A stretch of DNA of 18,192 bases, taken from contig JAKALF010000012.1 of the NCBI GenBank assembly GCA_021813265.1, positions 1 through 18,192 on the forward strand, in the 5' to 3' direction. The notes beneath the pieces were generated by a model. It saw only the letters and a list, made by a program, of their open reading frames with translations, was not told where the DNA came from and made no database searches. The position numbers and the translations under genes were made by a program. The first letter of the stretch is position 1. The number at the start of each line of letters is the position of its first letter. Below, in pieces: positions 5,665-13,574 of the stretch. This DNA comes from a bacterium (GTDB lineage: Bacteria; Patescibacteriota; Minisyncoccia; UBA6257; GWB1-50-10).

Positions 5665-6264
5665 ATGAGACAGAAAAACACCCAAACAGGAAAAACCCAG
5701 CTTGATGTACTCATGGAGTATTTTAAGAAACATCCAAACCGAGATATTCCCCATCCAAACATTGTTGATTGGGCGACGCGTGAATGGAAAAAACAGACGG
5801 GCGGGGTTTTTCGAGATCCAGATCGAGGAATACGCCGTTTACATCAAGATGGTTATTTAATTAAAGTTAGAAAAGGAGTTTATCGCTATAATCCAAAAGC
5901 TGTGAAGCGAAGAGAGTTAGAAGATTTTACTCCCACTCAAAAAGCATCCATATTGAAAGGAGATAAATACAAATCCGTTATTTGTGGCATGGGGAGAAAA
6001 GAAGGATTTGAACTGCACGTTGATCATATTAAAGCAAAAGATTCGGGAGGCAGAGCAATAATAGAAAACGGGCAAACCCTTTGTTCTCATCATAATTTTA
6101 TGAAAAAGAATTTTAAGCAAACCGAAACCGGGAAAAGAATGTTTATTCATCTTTATAATCTCGCAAAAAGCGAAAATAACAAAAAGCTCATGAATTTTTG
6201 CGTTGGTATTTTACATGTTTACAAGAAATATAATATAAACGGTCATATAACTTGGAAAAAATAA
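5665..6264 (+). CDS. HNH endonuclease, probable restriction enzyme partner of the methyltransferase
   Basis: The protein has 199 residues. Residues 10-80 form a winged-helix-like DNA-binding domain ending in G-Y-L-I-K-V-R-K-G-V-Y-R-Y. Residues 95-150 are an HNH nuclease: E-L-H-V-D-H-I (D120, H121), E-N-G-Q-T-L-C (N135) and S-H-H-N-F (H143), the usual beta-beta-alpha metal site. The zinc ribbon found in many HNH enzymes is incomplete: C107 lacks its C-x-x-C partner (sequence I-C-G-M-G) and only C140 is kept. A C-terminal helical tail follows. The ATG is one base after the methyltransferase stop, so the two are cotranscribed, the layout of type II restriction systems; HNH enzymes such as MboII and HphI are precedents known from the literature. 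GC is only about 35% in sampled lines, against about 50% in the pilus genes, pointing to horizontal gain. Cleavage specificity is unknown. Confidence 0.8.
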   Translation: MRQKNTQTGKTQLDVLMEYFKKHPNRDIPHPNIVDWATREWKKQTGGVFRDPDRGIRRLHQDGYLIKVRKGVYRYNPKAVKRRELEDFTPTQKASILKGDKYKSVICGMGRKEGFELHVDHIKAKDSGGRAIIENGQTLCSHHNFMKKNFKQTETGKRMFIHLYNLAKSENNKKLMNFCVGILHVYKKYNINGHITWKK

Positions 6265-6288
6265 TCACTTCAGAAAAACCCGAACTTC

Positions 6289-6363
6289 AAAGATCCATTT
6301 TTTCCAAAGTTCAGGATTGTCCATGAGAATAAGAAGGGTATTAGAGTTTTTTAGCCTAAACGA
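6289..6363. repeat. Remnant copy of the 3' end of the PEGA-protein gene
   Basis: This 75-nt stretch aligns to 6796-6868 with 61 of 73 bases identical (about 84%) and a 2-nt gap. Read on the - strand it encodes F-R-L-K-N-S-N-T-L-L-I-L-M-D-N-P-E-L-W-K, a diverged copy of the last residues of the PEGA/propeller protein. The 2-nt difference shifts the frame, so it is a relic, not a gene. Confidence 0.75.
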
Positions 6364-6378
6364 ACTTTTGAAATAGGT

Positions 6379-6779
6379 ATGACACATAACCAAACTATTA
6401 CAAAAATCGCGATCTTTCAGAAGAAAGAGATACGCAAAATTTTCCACAAAGGCGAATGGTGGTTTTCCGTTATTGATGTTATTGAAGCGCTTTCAGATAC
6501 CGATCGTCCGCGCAAATACTGGAGTGATCTCAAGAAAAAACTTATACAAGAAGGGTTTCTTGAAGTGTCCGAAAAAATCGGACAGTTCAAAATGCTCGCA
6601 CCTGACGGAAAATTACGCGAAACGGATTGTGTTACCACCGAGACCATGTTTCGTATTATCCAAACCCTTCCGTCTCCAATGCCGGAGATGCGCGCCGCAA
6701 ACTCGAGCAAAAAAGCGGCAAGAAAGTTTCCACGAACGAAAACTATCTACCCGCTTCGCGCGGGAAGAAAATCCCATAG
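6379..6779 (+). pseudogene. Bro-N family protein, internally deleted and frameshifted
   Basis: The start is a good Bro-N domain: I-A-I-F-Q-K-K-E-I-R-K-I-F, then G-E-W-W-F-S-V-I-D-V-I-E-A-L, then K-M-L-A-P-D-G-K and F-R-I-I-Q-T-L-P-S-P (residues 8-100). Intact relatives, as I remember them, continue with K-A-E-P-F and about 130 more residues. Here the sequence jumps after L-P-S-P straight to the family's C-terminal tail, read in another frame: A-G-D-A-R-R-K-L-E-Q-K-S-G-K-K-V (from 6678) to a stop at 6777-6779. So the middle of the gene is missing and the join is out of frame. The original frame reads on to 6864 only because it meets no stop. Bro-N proteins are typical of phages and mobile DNA. 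The gene lies between two copies of the PEGA-gene end. Confidence 0.75.
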
Positions 6780-6793
6780 GTACGTGAAATATA

Positions 6794-8122
6794 TTAAAGA
6801 TCCATTTTCCAAAGTTCATGGTTGTCCGTTAGGACAAAAAGGGTGTTGGAATCTTTTACCCTAAACGATGTTATGTTACGCGCGAGAACGCTCATGGTGA
6901 TAGGTTTAGCGTCGTCTATTTCCAAGACGAAAAGATCACGGTCCTTCAAAAGAAGAAGATGTTCGGAATCAAGCCACGCGAGGGAATGATAGGTTCCTTG
7001 GGGAAGGACAAGGAGGGTTTTCTCATAAGGTTTTTTTCTCAAATCGTTGTTCCAAGGATCGAGGTAGGTGATAACGATGGTGTTTCCGATACGTTCCGCG
7101 ATGCGTTTTTCTTCGGGAGAAAAGAGGAATTCGCTGGGTTTTTCTCCGAAAGCGCGAAGAAGGTTTGTATCTCGGTTATAACGGAAGAGAAATCCGTTAG
7201 GATTCAAAAAGAGAATGGTGTTTCCATCCGAACTCGGCAGGATATCGCGCGCGGTCTCGGAGGGGATGGTGTAAGACGTTAAAGTTTGAAAGACGAGATT
7301 CAAAACAACGAATCGGGTTTTGAGATTTATCACGACGTCGGAACCGGTGGTTTTGAAATCCACAATAGGGGAGCTCGATGAAAGGAAGAGCCGATCCAAA
7401 GAAGGTCGTTTGGTGTCTAAAAGATACAAAGCCGACGGGGTGGAGATAAGGACTTTATTGGAACTAAAAGGATGGAGTTCCATATGAACCGCTTGGGCGG
7501 TTACGGGAGGAGTAAAACGTTTTTTGAGCGTGTCAAAAAGCTTTATGACATTCAAAGAGGAAGACGCGTCATTGAGGTCAAGGGAAAAAGAAGACGTTTG
7601 AGAACGCGCTAAAGCCGATGTTCCCCGTATAGAGACGAGGGAAAGACTGGGAAATTCGGTTTTTCCGTAAATGAGCGTCCCGCTCGTGTTTTGAAACGCC
7701 GGTTCCTTGTCGGAAAGCCAGAAAGAAGAAACGGACTTGGCAATAAGGGTGGAAGAGGGATCTTTGGGAAAAAGGCGGATCGCGGTTCTCGGCGTTACGA
7801 GACCCGACGAGACGTCCAACGTTTTTTCCCAAGACGCGTATCCGGGTTTTGAAAGAAGAACGTGGTACGATCCGGGAGCCAAGTTTTTAACAAGCGTTCC
7901 TTGGTTGATAAAGGTCGTTCCAATCTTCTTTGTAACGCCGTTTACCAAAAGACTCGCGTCTTTTGTGGGTTCAAAATCAAGAAAAATAGCTCCCGTTTTT
8001 ACCACATGAAAGGTTTTAAAATCCAAGACATACCCTTGAGCGATGAGAACGAGATAGGCTCCGAATACAATGAACATAAGGGTGGAGAGATAAAACATTC
8101 CCCTGCGCGTGCCTAATTTCAT
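6794..8122 (-). CDS. PEGA-domain membrane protein with beta-propeller-like C-terminus
   Basis: The 442-residue form starts at 8122; an in-frame ATG at 8173 would add 17 residues. I prefer 8122. It gives a classic signal anchor (M-K-L-G-T-R-R, then a hydrophobic stretch of about 20 residues ending in L-I-A-Q-G), and a -10 box (TATACT, 8136-8131) lies eight bases before it. Against this, a GGAAG sequence lies about eight bases before the 8173 ATG. Next comes a PEGA domain (roughly residues 43-108), with V-N-G-V-T-K-K-I-G-T-T and L-A-P-G-S-Y-H-V-L-L-S-K-P-G-Y. The rest is a series of beta repeats (D-F-K-T-T-G-S-D-V-V, then S-S-D-G-N-T-I-L-F-L, then S-P-E-E-K-R-I-A) like a WD40/TolB-type propeller. 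PEGA domains are usually surface-exposed; the function is unknown. The gene is convergent with the Bro-N pseudogene. Confidence 0.75.
   Translation of the reverse strand: MKLGTRRGMFYLSTLMFIVFGAYLVLIAQGYVLDFKTFHVVKTGAIFLDFEPTKDASLLVNGVTKKIGTTFINQGTLVKNLAPGSYHVLLSKPGYASWEKTLDVSSGLVTPRTAIRLFPKDPSSTLIAKSVSSFWLSDKEPAFQNTSGTLIYGKTEFPSLSLVSIRGTSALARSQTSSFSLDLNDASSSLNVIKLFDTLKKRFTPPVTAQAVHMELHPFSSNKVLISTPSALYLLDTKRPSLDRLFLSSSSPIVDFKTTGSDVVINLKTRFVVLNLVFQTLTSYTIPSETARDILPSSDGNTILFLNPNGFLFRYNRDTNLLRAFGEKPSEFLFSPEEKRIAERIGNTIVITYLDPWNNDLRKKPYEKTLLVLPQGTYHSLAWLDSEHLLLLKDRDLFVLEIDDAKPITMSVLARNITSFRVKDSNTLFVLTDNHELWKMDL
6796..6868. repeat. Second copy of the repeat (intact 3' end of the PEGA-protein gene)
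   Basis: Direct-repeat partner of 6289-6363. This copy is the functional one, coding for the last 24 residues of the - strand gene. The two copies bracket the Bro-N pseudogene. Confidence 0.75.
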
Positions 8123-8130
8123 ATAAGGGG

Positions 8131-8136
8131 AGTATA
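8131..8136 (-). promoter_or_regulatory. -10 box of the PEGA-protein gene
   Basis: TATACT on the - strand (8136-8131), eight bases before the ATG at 8122. The -35 region is poor (TTTATG at 17-bp spacing). Placement implies a leaderless or one-base-leader mRNA and supports the 8122 start. Confidence 0.4.
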
Positions 8137-8195
8137 GAAGAAAAAAGAGAAAGCATAAAGCATAATAGGGCATATTTAAACTTCCAGCGTAACTT

Positions 8196-8225
8196 TTGGA
8201 TAACCCCCGATAATTCTGGTATAAT
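8196..8225 (+). promoter_or_regulatory. Promoter of the type IV pilus operon
   Basis: TTGGAT (8196-8201), 18-bp spacer, TATAAT (8220-8225) preceded by TGG (extended -10). The start codon is 16 bases after the hexamer, so the leader is about 10 bases. Confidence 0.65.
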
Positions 8226-8241
8226 AAACGGGAATTATCTC

Positions 8242-9963
8242 ATGATTAACCTTCCTCCAGAAAAATTGAGAGACATTCTCCTCAAAGCGGGAGTTATTGA
8301 CGCGCAGTCGTTTGACGAGTTAAGAATTGAAGCTGAACGCAAACAGCAAAACGTCGTTGAAACCATTCTCTCGAAGGGAATCGTCAATAAAGATTATTTC
8401 TACCTCCTCCTCGCGAAGTCGTTGGGCGTACCGAGAGTCAATCTGAGCGTCGTCAAAATAGACGAGACGGCTTTGCGTCTTCTGCCCGAAGAGCTCGCGA
8501 GGAAGAGGAAGGTCATCGTTTTCGGTGAAGACGAGATGACGAGGAAATACAAAGTCGCGATGGAAGATCCGATAGATCTCGAGACTGTTGATTTTCTCTC
8601 CCTTCGCCTTGGAAAACCCATTGAACCCTTTCTCGCGACCGAAGACGATTTGAACCAGGGTTTTTCTCTTTATGAACAAAGACTCACGGAAGATTTTAAG
8701 ACATCGATCGAGCAGAGCGTGAAAGAATCGCTTCGGGCGAAAGCGCAGGGAGCAACCTTGGAAGAAGCCGCCCAAGACATTCCCATTGTGGCGATTGTTG
8801 ATAACCTTCTCTCATACGCCATCTCGTCTCGGGCGTCTGACATCCATTTTGAGGCCTTGGAAGACGGAGTTTTGGTTCGATACAGGATTGACGGAATCTT
8901 GCATGAAATTATTCGCATGCCGAAAGAAATTCTCCCCGCGATTGTGGCGAGGATCAAGATTCTTTCAAGTCTCAGAATCGACGAGCATACCCATCCTCAA
9001 GACGGAAGGTTTAGGTATAAAATCGGGGGGTCAAGCGTTGATATACGCGTATCCATCATTCCGACCTTTTACGGAGAAAAAATGGTGCTCCGTCTTTTTA
9101 CGGCCGCCCAGAAGCCCGTTTCCTTAACTGACTTGGGACTCTTTGAAGATCAGGTAAAACTCATTGAAGACGCTATAGAAAAAACGTATGGCATGGTGCT
9201 TGCCTGCGGACCCACGGGATCGGGAAAAACGACGACGCTCTATTCTATTTTAAATATCTTGAACCGTCCCGAAGTGAACATCATAACTGTTGAGGATCCC
9301 ATTGAGTACGATATGCGGTACGTAAACCAAATGCAGGTGAATAATGCCGCGGGGATCACTTTCGCGAACGGATTGCGATCCATTCTCCGTCAAGATCCCA
9401 ATATCATCATGGTGGGAGAAATCCGAGACGGAGAGACGGCGAACATATCGGTTCAGGCCGCCCTTACGGGCCATCTCGTTCTCTCAAGCATTCACACGAA
9501 CGACGCTCCCACGGTTATTCCCCGTTTCGTGGATATGGGAGTCCAGCCCTTTTTGGTTTCCGCCGTTATCAACACTATCCTTGCCCAACGTCTCGTGAGA
9601 AAAGTGTGCATTGACTGTATCGAGTCCTATGTTCCAAGCAAGGAAATGCTCGCGTCCATTGAAAAAGAACTCGCGGATTTGAATGTTGATCCGAGGAGCG
9701 TCAAACTTCCCGGCACGTTCTATAAAGGAGCGGGATGCAAGGTATGCAATCACACGGGATTCATGGGAAGAATGGGAATTTTTGAAATTCTGAATGTTTC
9801 GGAAGAAATACGAAAACTCATCATCAGCGAGAGCTTCAATCTTGATAACTTAAGAACCCTCGCGAGAAAAGAAGGAATGAAAACCATGTTTGAAGACGGG
9901 CTAAAAAAGGTTGAACGGGGCATGACGACCATAGAAGAGGTGTTCAGGGTCATACGGGAATAA
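8242..9963 (+). CDS. pilB: Type IV pilus assembly ATPase PilB (GspE family)
   Basis: The full-length protein has 573 residues. Residues 1-150 are the T2SSE N-terminal domain (L-G-V-P-R-V-N-L). The ATPase core follows: Walker A G-P-T-G-S-G-K-T (323-330), Asp box I-T-V-E-D-P-I-E-Y (348-356), Walker B I-I-M-V-G-E-I-R-D (388-396, E393) and His box T-G-H-L-V-L-S-S-I-H-T-N (409-420). The zinc-binding four-cysteine motif typical of PilB/GspE rather than PilT is present: C456-x2-C459 and C499-x2-C502. It works as a cytoplasmic hexamer that powers pilin extraction from the membrane and fibre growth. It is first in an operon with pilC and two pseudopilins. No pilT, prepilin peptidase or pilMNO is in the window. 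Confidence 0.95.
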   Translation: MINLPPEKLRDILLKAGVIDAQSFDELRIEAERKQQNVVETILSKGIVNKDYFYLLLAKSLGVPRVNLSVVKIDETALRLLPEELARKRKVIVFGEDEMTRKYKVAMEDPIDLETVDFLSLRLGKPIEPFLATEDDLNQGFSLYEQRLTEDFKTSIEQSVKESLRAKAQGATLEEAAQDIPIVAIVDNLLSYAISSRASDIHFEALEDGVLVRYRIDGILHEIIRMPKEILPAIVARIKILSSLRIDEHTHPQDGRFRYKIGGSSVDIRVSIIPTFYGEKMVLRLFTAAQKPVSLTDLGLFEDQVKLIEDAIEKTYGMVLACGPTGSGKTTTLYSILNILNRPEVNIITVEDPIEYDMRYVNQMQVNNAAGITFANGLRSILRQDPNIIMVGEIRDGETANISVQAALTGHLVLSSIHTNDAPTVIPRFVDMGVQPFLVSAVINTILAQRLVRKVCIDCIESYVPSKEMLASIEKELADLNVDPRSVKLPGTFYKGAGCKVCNHTGFMGRMGIFEILNVSEEIRKLIISESFNLDNLRTLARKEGMKTMFEDGLKKVERGMTTIEEVFRVIRE

Positions 9964-9976
9964 AGTCACGTACATC

Positions 9977-11179
9977 ATGAGATATAAATATATAGCGTCA
10001 CAGTCAAACGGAGCCGTCGTGGAAAATGAAATAATCGCGAAGAATGTCGCTGAGGTGCTCACCTTTCTTTCAAAGAACGGATTGAAACCCGTAAGCGTGA
10101 AACCCATCGAAGAGAAAAAGAATGTCGTGTTGTTTGGTCAGAAGATAACGATTTCGGATCAAATCTTTCTCTCGAAATACCTGGCTCTCATGTTGAAGAT
10201 AGGGACGGGTCTCATGGAAGCCATCAATATCTTGATAGCGGATTTTGATAAAGCGGCCGTGAGGAATATTTTAATAGAGGTACGAAGTTCTCTGGAACAG
10301 GGGAATCCGTTCTACACCACTTTCGCGAAATATCCCAAGGTGTTTAGTCAAGTCTACGCGAATCTTGTGCGGGCGGGGGAGGCGTCGGGAAATTTGGAAC
10401 AGGTTTTCGGAAATTTAACCGAGATGCTCTCGAAGCAGAAAGAGCTTCGCGATCAGATACGAAGCGCTCTCATCTATCCCACCCTGCTCTTCGTGGGTTC
10501 CATCGCTATTTTGATGTTTTTAGTTACCTTCGCGTTGCCCAAAATCGCGAACGTTTTCTTGCAGGGGGGATTTCAACCTCCGGTATTCTCGCAGATCGTC
10601 TTCTCCATCGGTCTTTTTATCAACGCCTACAAATTCATTATCTTCAGTTTTCTCGGGGCGGTCATATTCGGTTTATTCTATCTTTCCAAAAGTTCTCTGG
10701 TTTTCAGGAAACTGATCTTGAGCATCATGAGCGAAATTCCCGTCGTGAAAGACGTGATAAAAAAAGTCGCTCTGCAGCGTTTCGCTTCCATTTTAGCTTC
10801 TCTCATTCGGGCGGGAATTCCCATCAATGAGGGGCTTGAGATAACGGCGAACGCCGTTTCAAATGAAAGATTAAAAGAAGCGCTCATCAGAATTTCTCGC
10901 GAAGGTCTCGCGAAAGGACTTACGATCGGGGAGGCGTTCAAACGAGAATCCTTTTTTCCTCAGACGATCACGAACCTCATCGCCATATCGGAGCGAGCGG
11001 GGCATTTAGAAGAAGTGCTTGAGACTCTCGCGGATTTCTACGTGAAAGAGATCGACAGTTCGGTAAAGTCCTTAGTGTCGTTCCTTGAGCCTATGCTCTT
11101 GCTTTTCATCGGTATGGTTATCGGCACCATAGCCCTCGCTATCATCGTTCCCATATACCAGCTCACGACCCAGTTTTAA
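9977..11179 (+). CDS. pilC: Type IV pilus inner-membrane platform protein PilC (GspF family)
   Basis: The protein has 400 residues, the normal length. Two T2SSF domains are visible (about 65-190 and 270-395), each with the R-A-G-E-A-S-G-N-L-E / S-E-R-A-G-H-L-E-E-V-L signature. Each ends in a hydrophobic segment (L-I-Y-P-T-L-L-F-V and following; L-E-P-M-L-L-L-F-I-G and following), with a further membrane segment near 205-230. PilC sits in the membrane above the PilB hexamer and passes pilins into the fibre. The gene starts 13 bases after pilB and the next gene starts one base after its stop, so the set is one operon. No clear Shine-Dalgarno is visible. Confidence 0.95.
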   Translation: MRYKYIASQSNGAVVENEIIAKNVAEVLTFLSKNGLKPVSVKPIEEKKNVVLFGQKITISDQIFLSKYLALMLKIGTGLMEAINILIADFDKAAVRNILIEVRSSLEQGNPFYTTFAKYPKVFSQVYANLVRAGEASGNLEQVFGNLTEMLSKQKELRDQIRSALIYPTLLFVGSIAILMFLVTFALPKIANVFLQGGFQPPVFSQIVFSIGLFINAYKFIIFSFLGAVIFGLFYLSKSSLVFRKLILSIMSEIPVVKDVIKKVALQRFASILASLIRAGIPINEGLEITANAVSNERLKEALIRISREGLAKGLTIGEAFKRESFFPQTITNLIAISERAGHLEEVLETLADFYVKEIDSSVKSLVSFLEPMLLLFIGMVIGTIALAIIVPIYQLTTQF

Positions 11180-11180
11180 C

Positions 11181-12278
11181 ATGTGTACTTCTCGTTCCGG
11201 TTTTACGCTCGTTGAACTTCTAACAGTTGTCGCGATTACCATCGTTCTCGTTGTCGTGGGTTTTGTTAGTTTAGGGAGGTACAAGGGAGCCCAGAGCATA
11301 CGCCTTACGCTCGATGAAATTTCAACGGCTATGCTTGACACGAAAAACAAATCCATCTCCCAGTTAAACGGAAGCGCGTGGGGAATGCGCGTGGTGAATA
11401 GCGCGAGCGTGCAAAAATACGAGGTGTTTGAAGGATCAAGCTACGCTTCGGGAACCATCGCGGGCGTGTATCCCTTGACGGAAGGGGTTCGATTTTCAAA
11501 CCCGTCTTCATCAAGCACCTTGGATATCGCGTTTTCTAAAGTAACGGGGGCGCTTTCGGGGAATCAGATTGTTTCGATCGTGGATGGAGGAGCCGACAAC
11601 CTCGTTGGTGATGTTATCCTAAGTTCCTTAGGAGGGATAACCCAGCGTTTTGAGACGGGTGTCTCGGGATACTGGCATCTTGACGAGTCGACATCAAGCG
11701 TGGTGTATGACGCGTCGGGAAGCGGAAACACGGGAACGCTCGTAAACGCGTCATGGGCGAGCGGATCAAATTGCAGAGCGGGAAGCTGTCTCTCCTTTAG
11801 CGGTTCGAACAGTTATATGAACGCGTCAAGTTCCGAAAGTCTCAGTCCTCAATCGGCTATCACGATTTCATTATGGATTAAATTAAACGCCATTCCCTCG
11901 GGGACCTATAACGAAATCGTGCAGAAATACGGAGCGTATGGCCTTAAAATAGACGCCGTGACGAGTAAGGTAATAGGGTACGTGTGGGGAGCTCCCGAAA
12001 ATCACTATTCAACCACGGCCCTTACGACCGGAACGTGGTATCATATCGCTATGACCTTTGATGGATCGGTTCACAAGATATACGTAAACGGCGTTAATGA
12101 AAATTCCGAAAATGACGCGCGTTCGATACCCGTAAGTTCAAACCCTTTGCGCGTAGCGGGGAGGGAATCTGCGGGAGCGGGGGAGTATATAAACGGGATA
12201 CTTGATGAAATTCGGATATATAATCGGGCGCTTTCGGCGAGTGAAATTAAAGCGCGATATAATGATCTCAAACCATGA
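11181..12278 (+). CDS. Pseudopilin with C-terminal LamG domain
   Basis: The protein has 365 residues. A class III prepilin leader M-C-T-S-R-S-G is followed by F-T-L-V-E-L-L. Prepilin peptidase would cut G7/F8, leaving Phe at +1 and the conserved Glu at +5 (E12). Residues 8-30 are the hydrophobic pilin helix, then a GspH-like globular part (30-160). From about 162 (Y-W-H-L-D-E) to 360 a LamG/concanavalin-A-like domain follows, recognised by S-L-W-I-K-L, T-G-T-W-Y-H-I-A-M-T-F-D-G, I-Y-V-N-G and G-I-L-D-E-I-R-I-Y-N-R-A-L-S. LamG domains bind sugars or proteins, so this subunit would place a binding domain on the pilus, perhaps for host or surface contact. It lies one base after pilC and overlaps the next gene by ATGA. 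Confidence 0.85.
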   Translation: MCTSRSGFTLVELLTVVAITIVLVVVGFVSLGRYKGAQSIRLTLDEISTAMLDTKNKSISQLNGSAWGMRVVNSASVQKYEVFEGSSYASGTIAGVYPLTEGVRFSNPSSSSTLDIAFSKVTGALSGNQIVSIVDGGADNLVGDVILSSLGGITQRFETGVSGYWHLDESTSSVVYDASGSGNTGTLVNASWASGSNCRAGSCLSFSGSNSYMNASSSESLSPQSAITISLWIKLNAIPSGTYNEIVQKYGAYGLKIDAVTSKVIGYVWGAPENHYSTTALTTGTWYHIAMTFDGSVHKIYVNGVNENSENDARSIPVSSNPLRVAGRESAGAGEYINGILDEIRIYNRALSASEIKARYNDLKP

Positions 12279-13573
12279 GAAAGAGAAAAGGACAATCCCT
12301 TGTTGAAGTCTTAGTCGGCCTTACGATCGGCGTCGTCATTATCGGTGTCGCGGCGTTCGCTATAACGGGAACCTTGAGAGCGAACGTGGGGATCGATCGA
12401 AATCAGTCGGCCCTAAACCTCGGAGGAGAGCTCTTGGGGAAGATACGTTCATGGAGCAGCGCGAGTTGGCAGAACATATATGGTCTTACGAAAGGCCTCG
12501 GTACGTCGTATTTTTTGAATGCCTCGGGATCGGCCCTTTTCGTCGTAAGGGGTTCTGAAGGGGTGTTGGATAACGACGTGATAAATGGACTCGTGGGAGA
12601 ATGGAAGTTTGATGAAGACGTAACTTCAACGAGCACGACAACGTATGACGCCTCGGGAAATAATAACCACGCGACGCTCTATAACACTCCGGGGAGGGCA
12701 AGTTCAACATGCGTGATGGGAAATTGTCTAAACTTCAATGGAGTGAATACGTATGGATCAATAGCCGATCCGGGAAGCGGCATTTTGGATCCGACGACAC
12801 AGTATTCCGTGTCCGCCTGGGTTAAAACAACGTCAACCAGTACCTCTCAATTTATTGTTTCCAAAACCAATGGAGGAGCGGGCGGAGGATATGAACTCTT
12901 TATGACAAACGGAAAGGTTCGGTTCAGCTCTTGTGACGCTTCGGGAGTATGCTCGGGAGGGTACTTCGATATCACGACGGACGGAACCTACAGCGATGGC
13001 TTGTGGCACTTTGTTTTGGGAACGGTGAAAACGGGGAATACGGCGGATATATACGTGGACGGAGTTTTAGTGAAACAATCGGGAACGGTTACGCAGAATA
13101 ACATTGTAAATAGCTATAACCTCATCTTGGGAGGCAGAGGTCCTTCGGGGTCGAGTCCCTTTAACGGATCCTTGGATGATATACGGATATATAACCGTGA
13201 GCTTTCCTCCGATGAGGCGAAACAGTTATATGGAGCCAAGATATTCAACCGATCGTTTTCGGTCGAAAACGTGTGCAGAACGAACGACTCGACGAGTACC
13301 ATTTCGGGAGTTTCTCCTTGCGCGGGAGGGTCAAGCGATGATCCTTCAACCCAAAAAATTTCCGTGACGACAAGCTGGACTTCAAATGGGGCGACGGCGC
13401 AGGCGGTTTTAACGGATTACATAACGCGCTGGCAAAATGCCGTTTTTGAACAGGATGATTGGACGGGGGGCGTTGATACGAGCACCCTCTTTACTCGTTC
13501 CGCAAGAACCTATTCCTCCTCGACCAACATGGCGACGACAACGGGAGGGTCGATACGGTTACAGGGGATATAG
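12275..13573 (+). CDS. Pseudopilin (PilV-like) with internal LamG domain
   Basis: The protein has 432 residues. Leader M-R-K-R-K-G is followed by Q-S-L-V-E-V-L-V-G-L; cleavage would be G6/Q7 with Glu at +5 (E11). The pilin helix is residues 7-30. A LamG domain (about 106-320: G-L-V-G-E-W-K-F-D-E, then Y-S-V-S-A-W-V-K, G-L-W-H-F-V-L-G, I-Y-V-D-G, S-L-D-D-I-R-I-Y-N-R-E-L-S) is inserted inside the pilin body. Pilin-like sequence resumes at F-N-R-S-F-S-V-E-N-V-C-R, with C-R...C near 330-350, and runs to the end. The two LamG domains in this operon resemble each other (L-D-E/D-I-R-I-Y-N-R-x-L-S) and may derive from one ancestor, yet one sits at the end and the other in the middle of its pilin. ATGA overlap with the gene before suggests coupled translation. 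Confidence 0.85.
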   Translation: MRKRKGQSLVEVLVGLTIGVVIIGVAAFAITGTLRANVGIDRNQSALNLGGELLGKIRSWSSASWQNIYGLTKGLGTSYFLNASGSALFVVRGSEGVLDNDVINGLVGEWKFDEDVTSTSTTTYDASGNNNHATLYNTPGRASSTCVMGNCLNFNGVNTYGSIADPGSGILDPTTQYSVSAWVKTTSTSTSQFIVSKTNGGAGGGYELFMTNGKVRFSSCDASGVCSGGYFDITTDGTYSDGLWHFVLGTVKTGNTADIYVDGVLVKQSGTVTQNNIVNSYNLILGGRGPSGSSPFNGSLDDIRIYNRELSSDEAKQLYGAKIFNRSFSVENVCRTNDSTSTISGVSPCAGGSSDDPSTQKISVTTSWTSNGATAQAVLTDYITRWQNAVFEQDDWTGGVDTSTLFTRSARTYSSSTNMATTTGGSIRLQGI

Positions 13574-13574
13574 G

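Noticed and set aside
3200..6800. CRISPR array or tRNA attachment site near the restriction operon
   Set aside because: No regularly spaced direct repeats and no tRNA cloverleaf were found; the only direct repeat is the diverged 75-nt gene-end copy.
6780..6864. Last 28 codons of the open frame that begins at 6379
   Set aside because: Family homology shifts to another frame from 6678 and stops at 6779; the rest is antisense to the end of the PEGA-protein gene.
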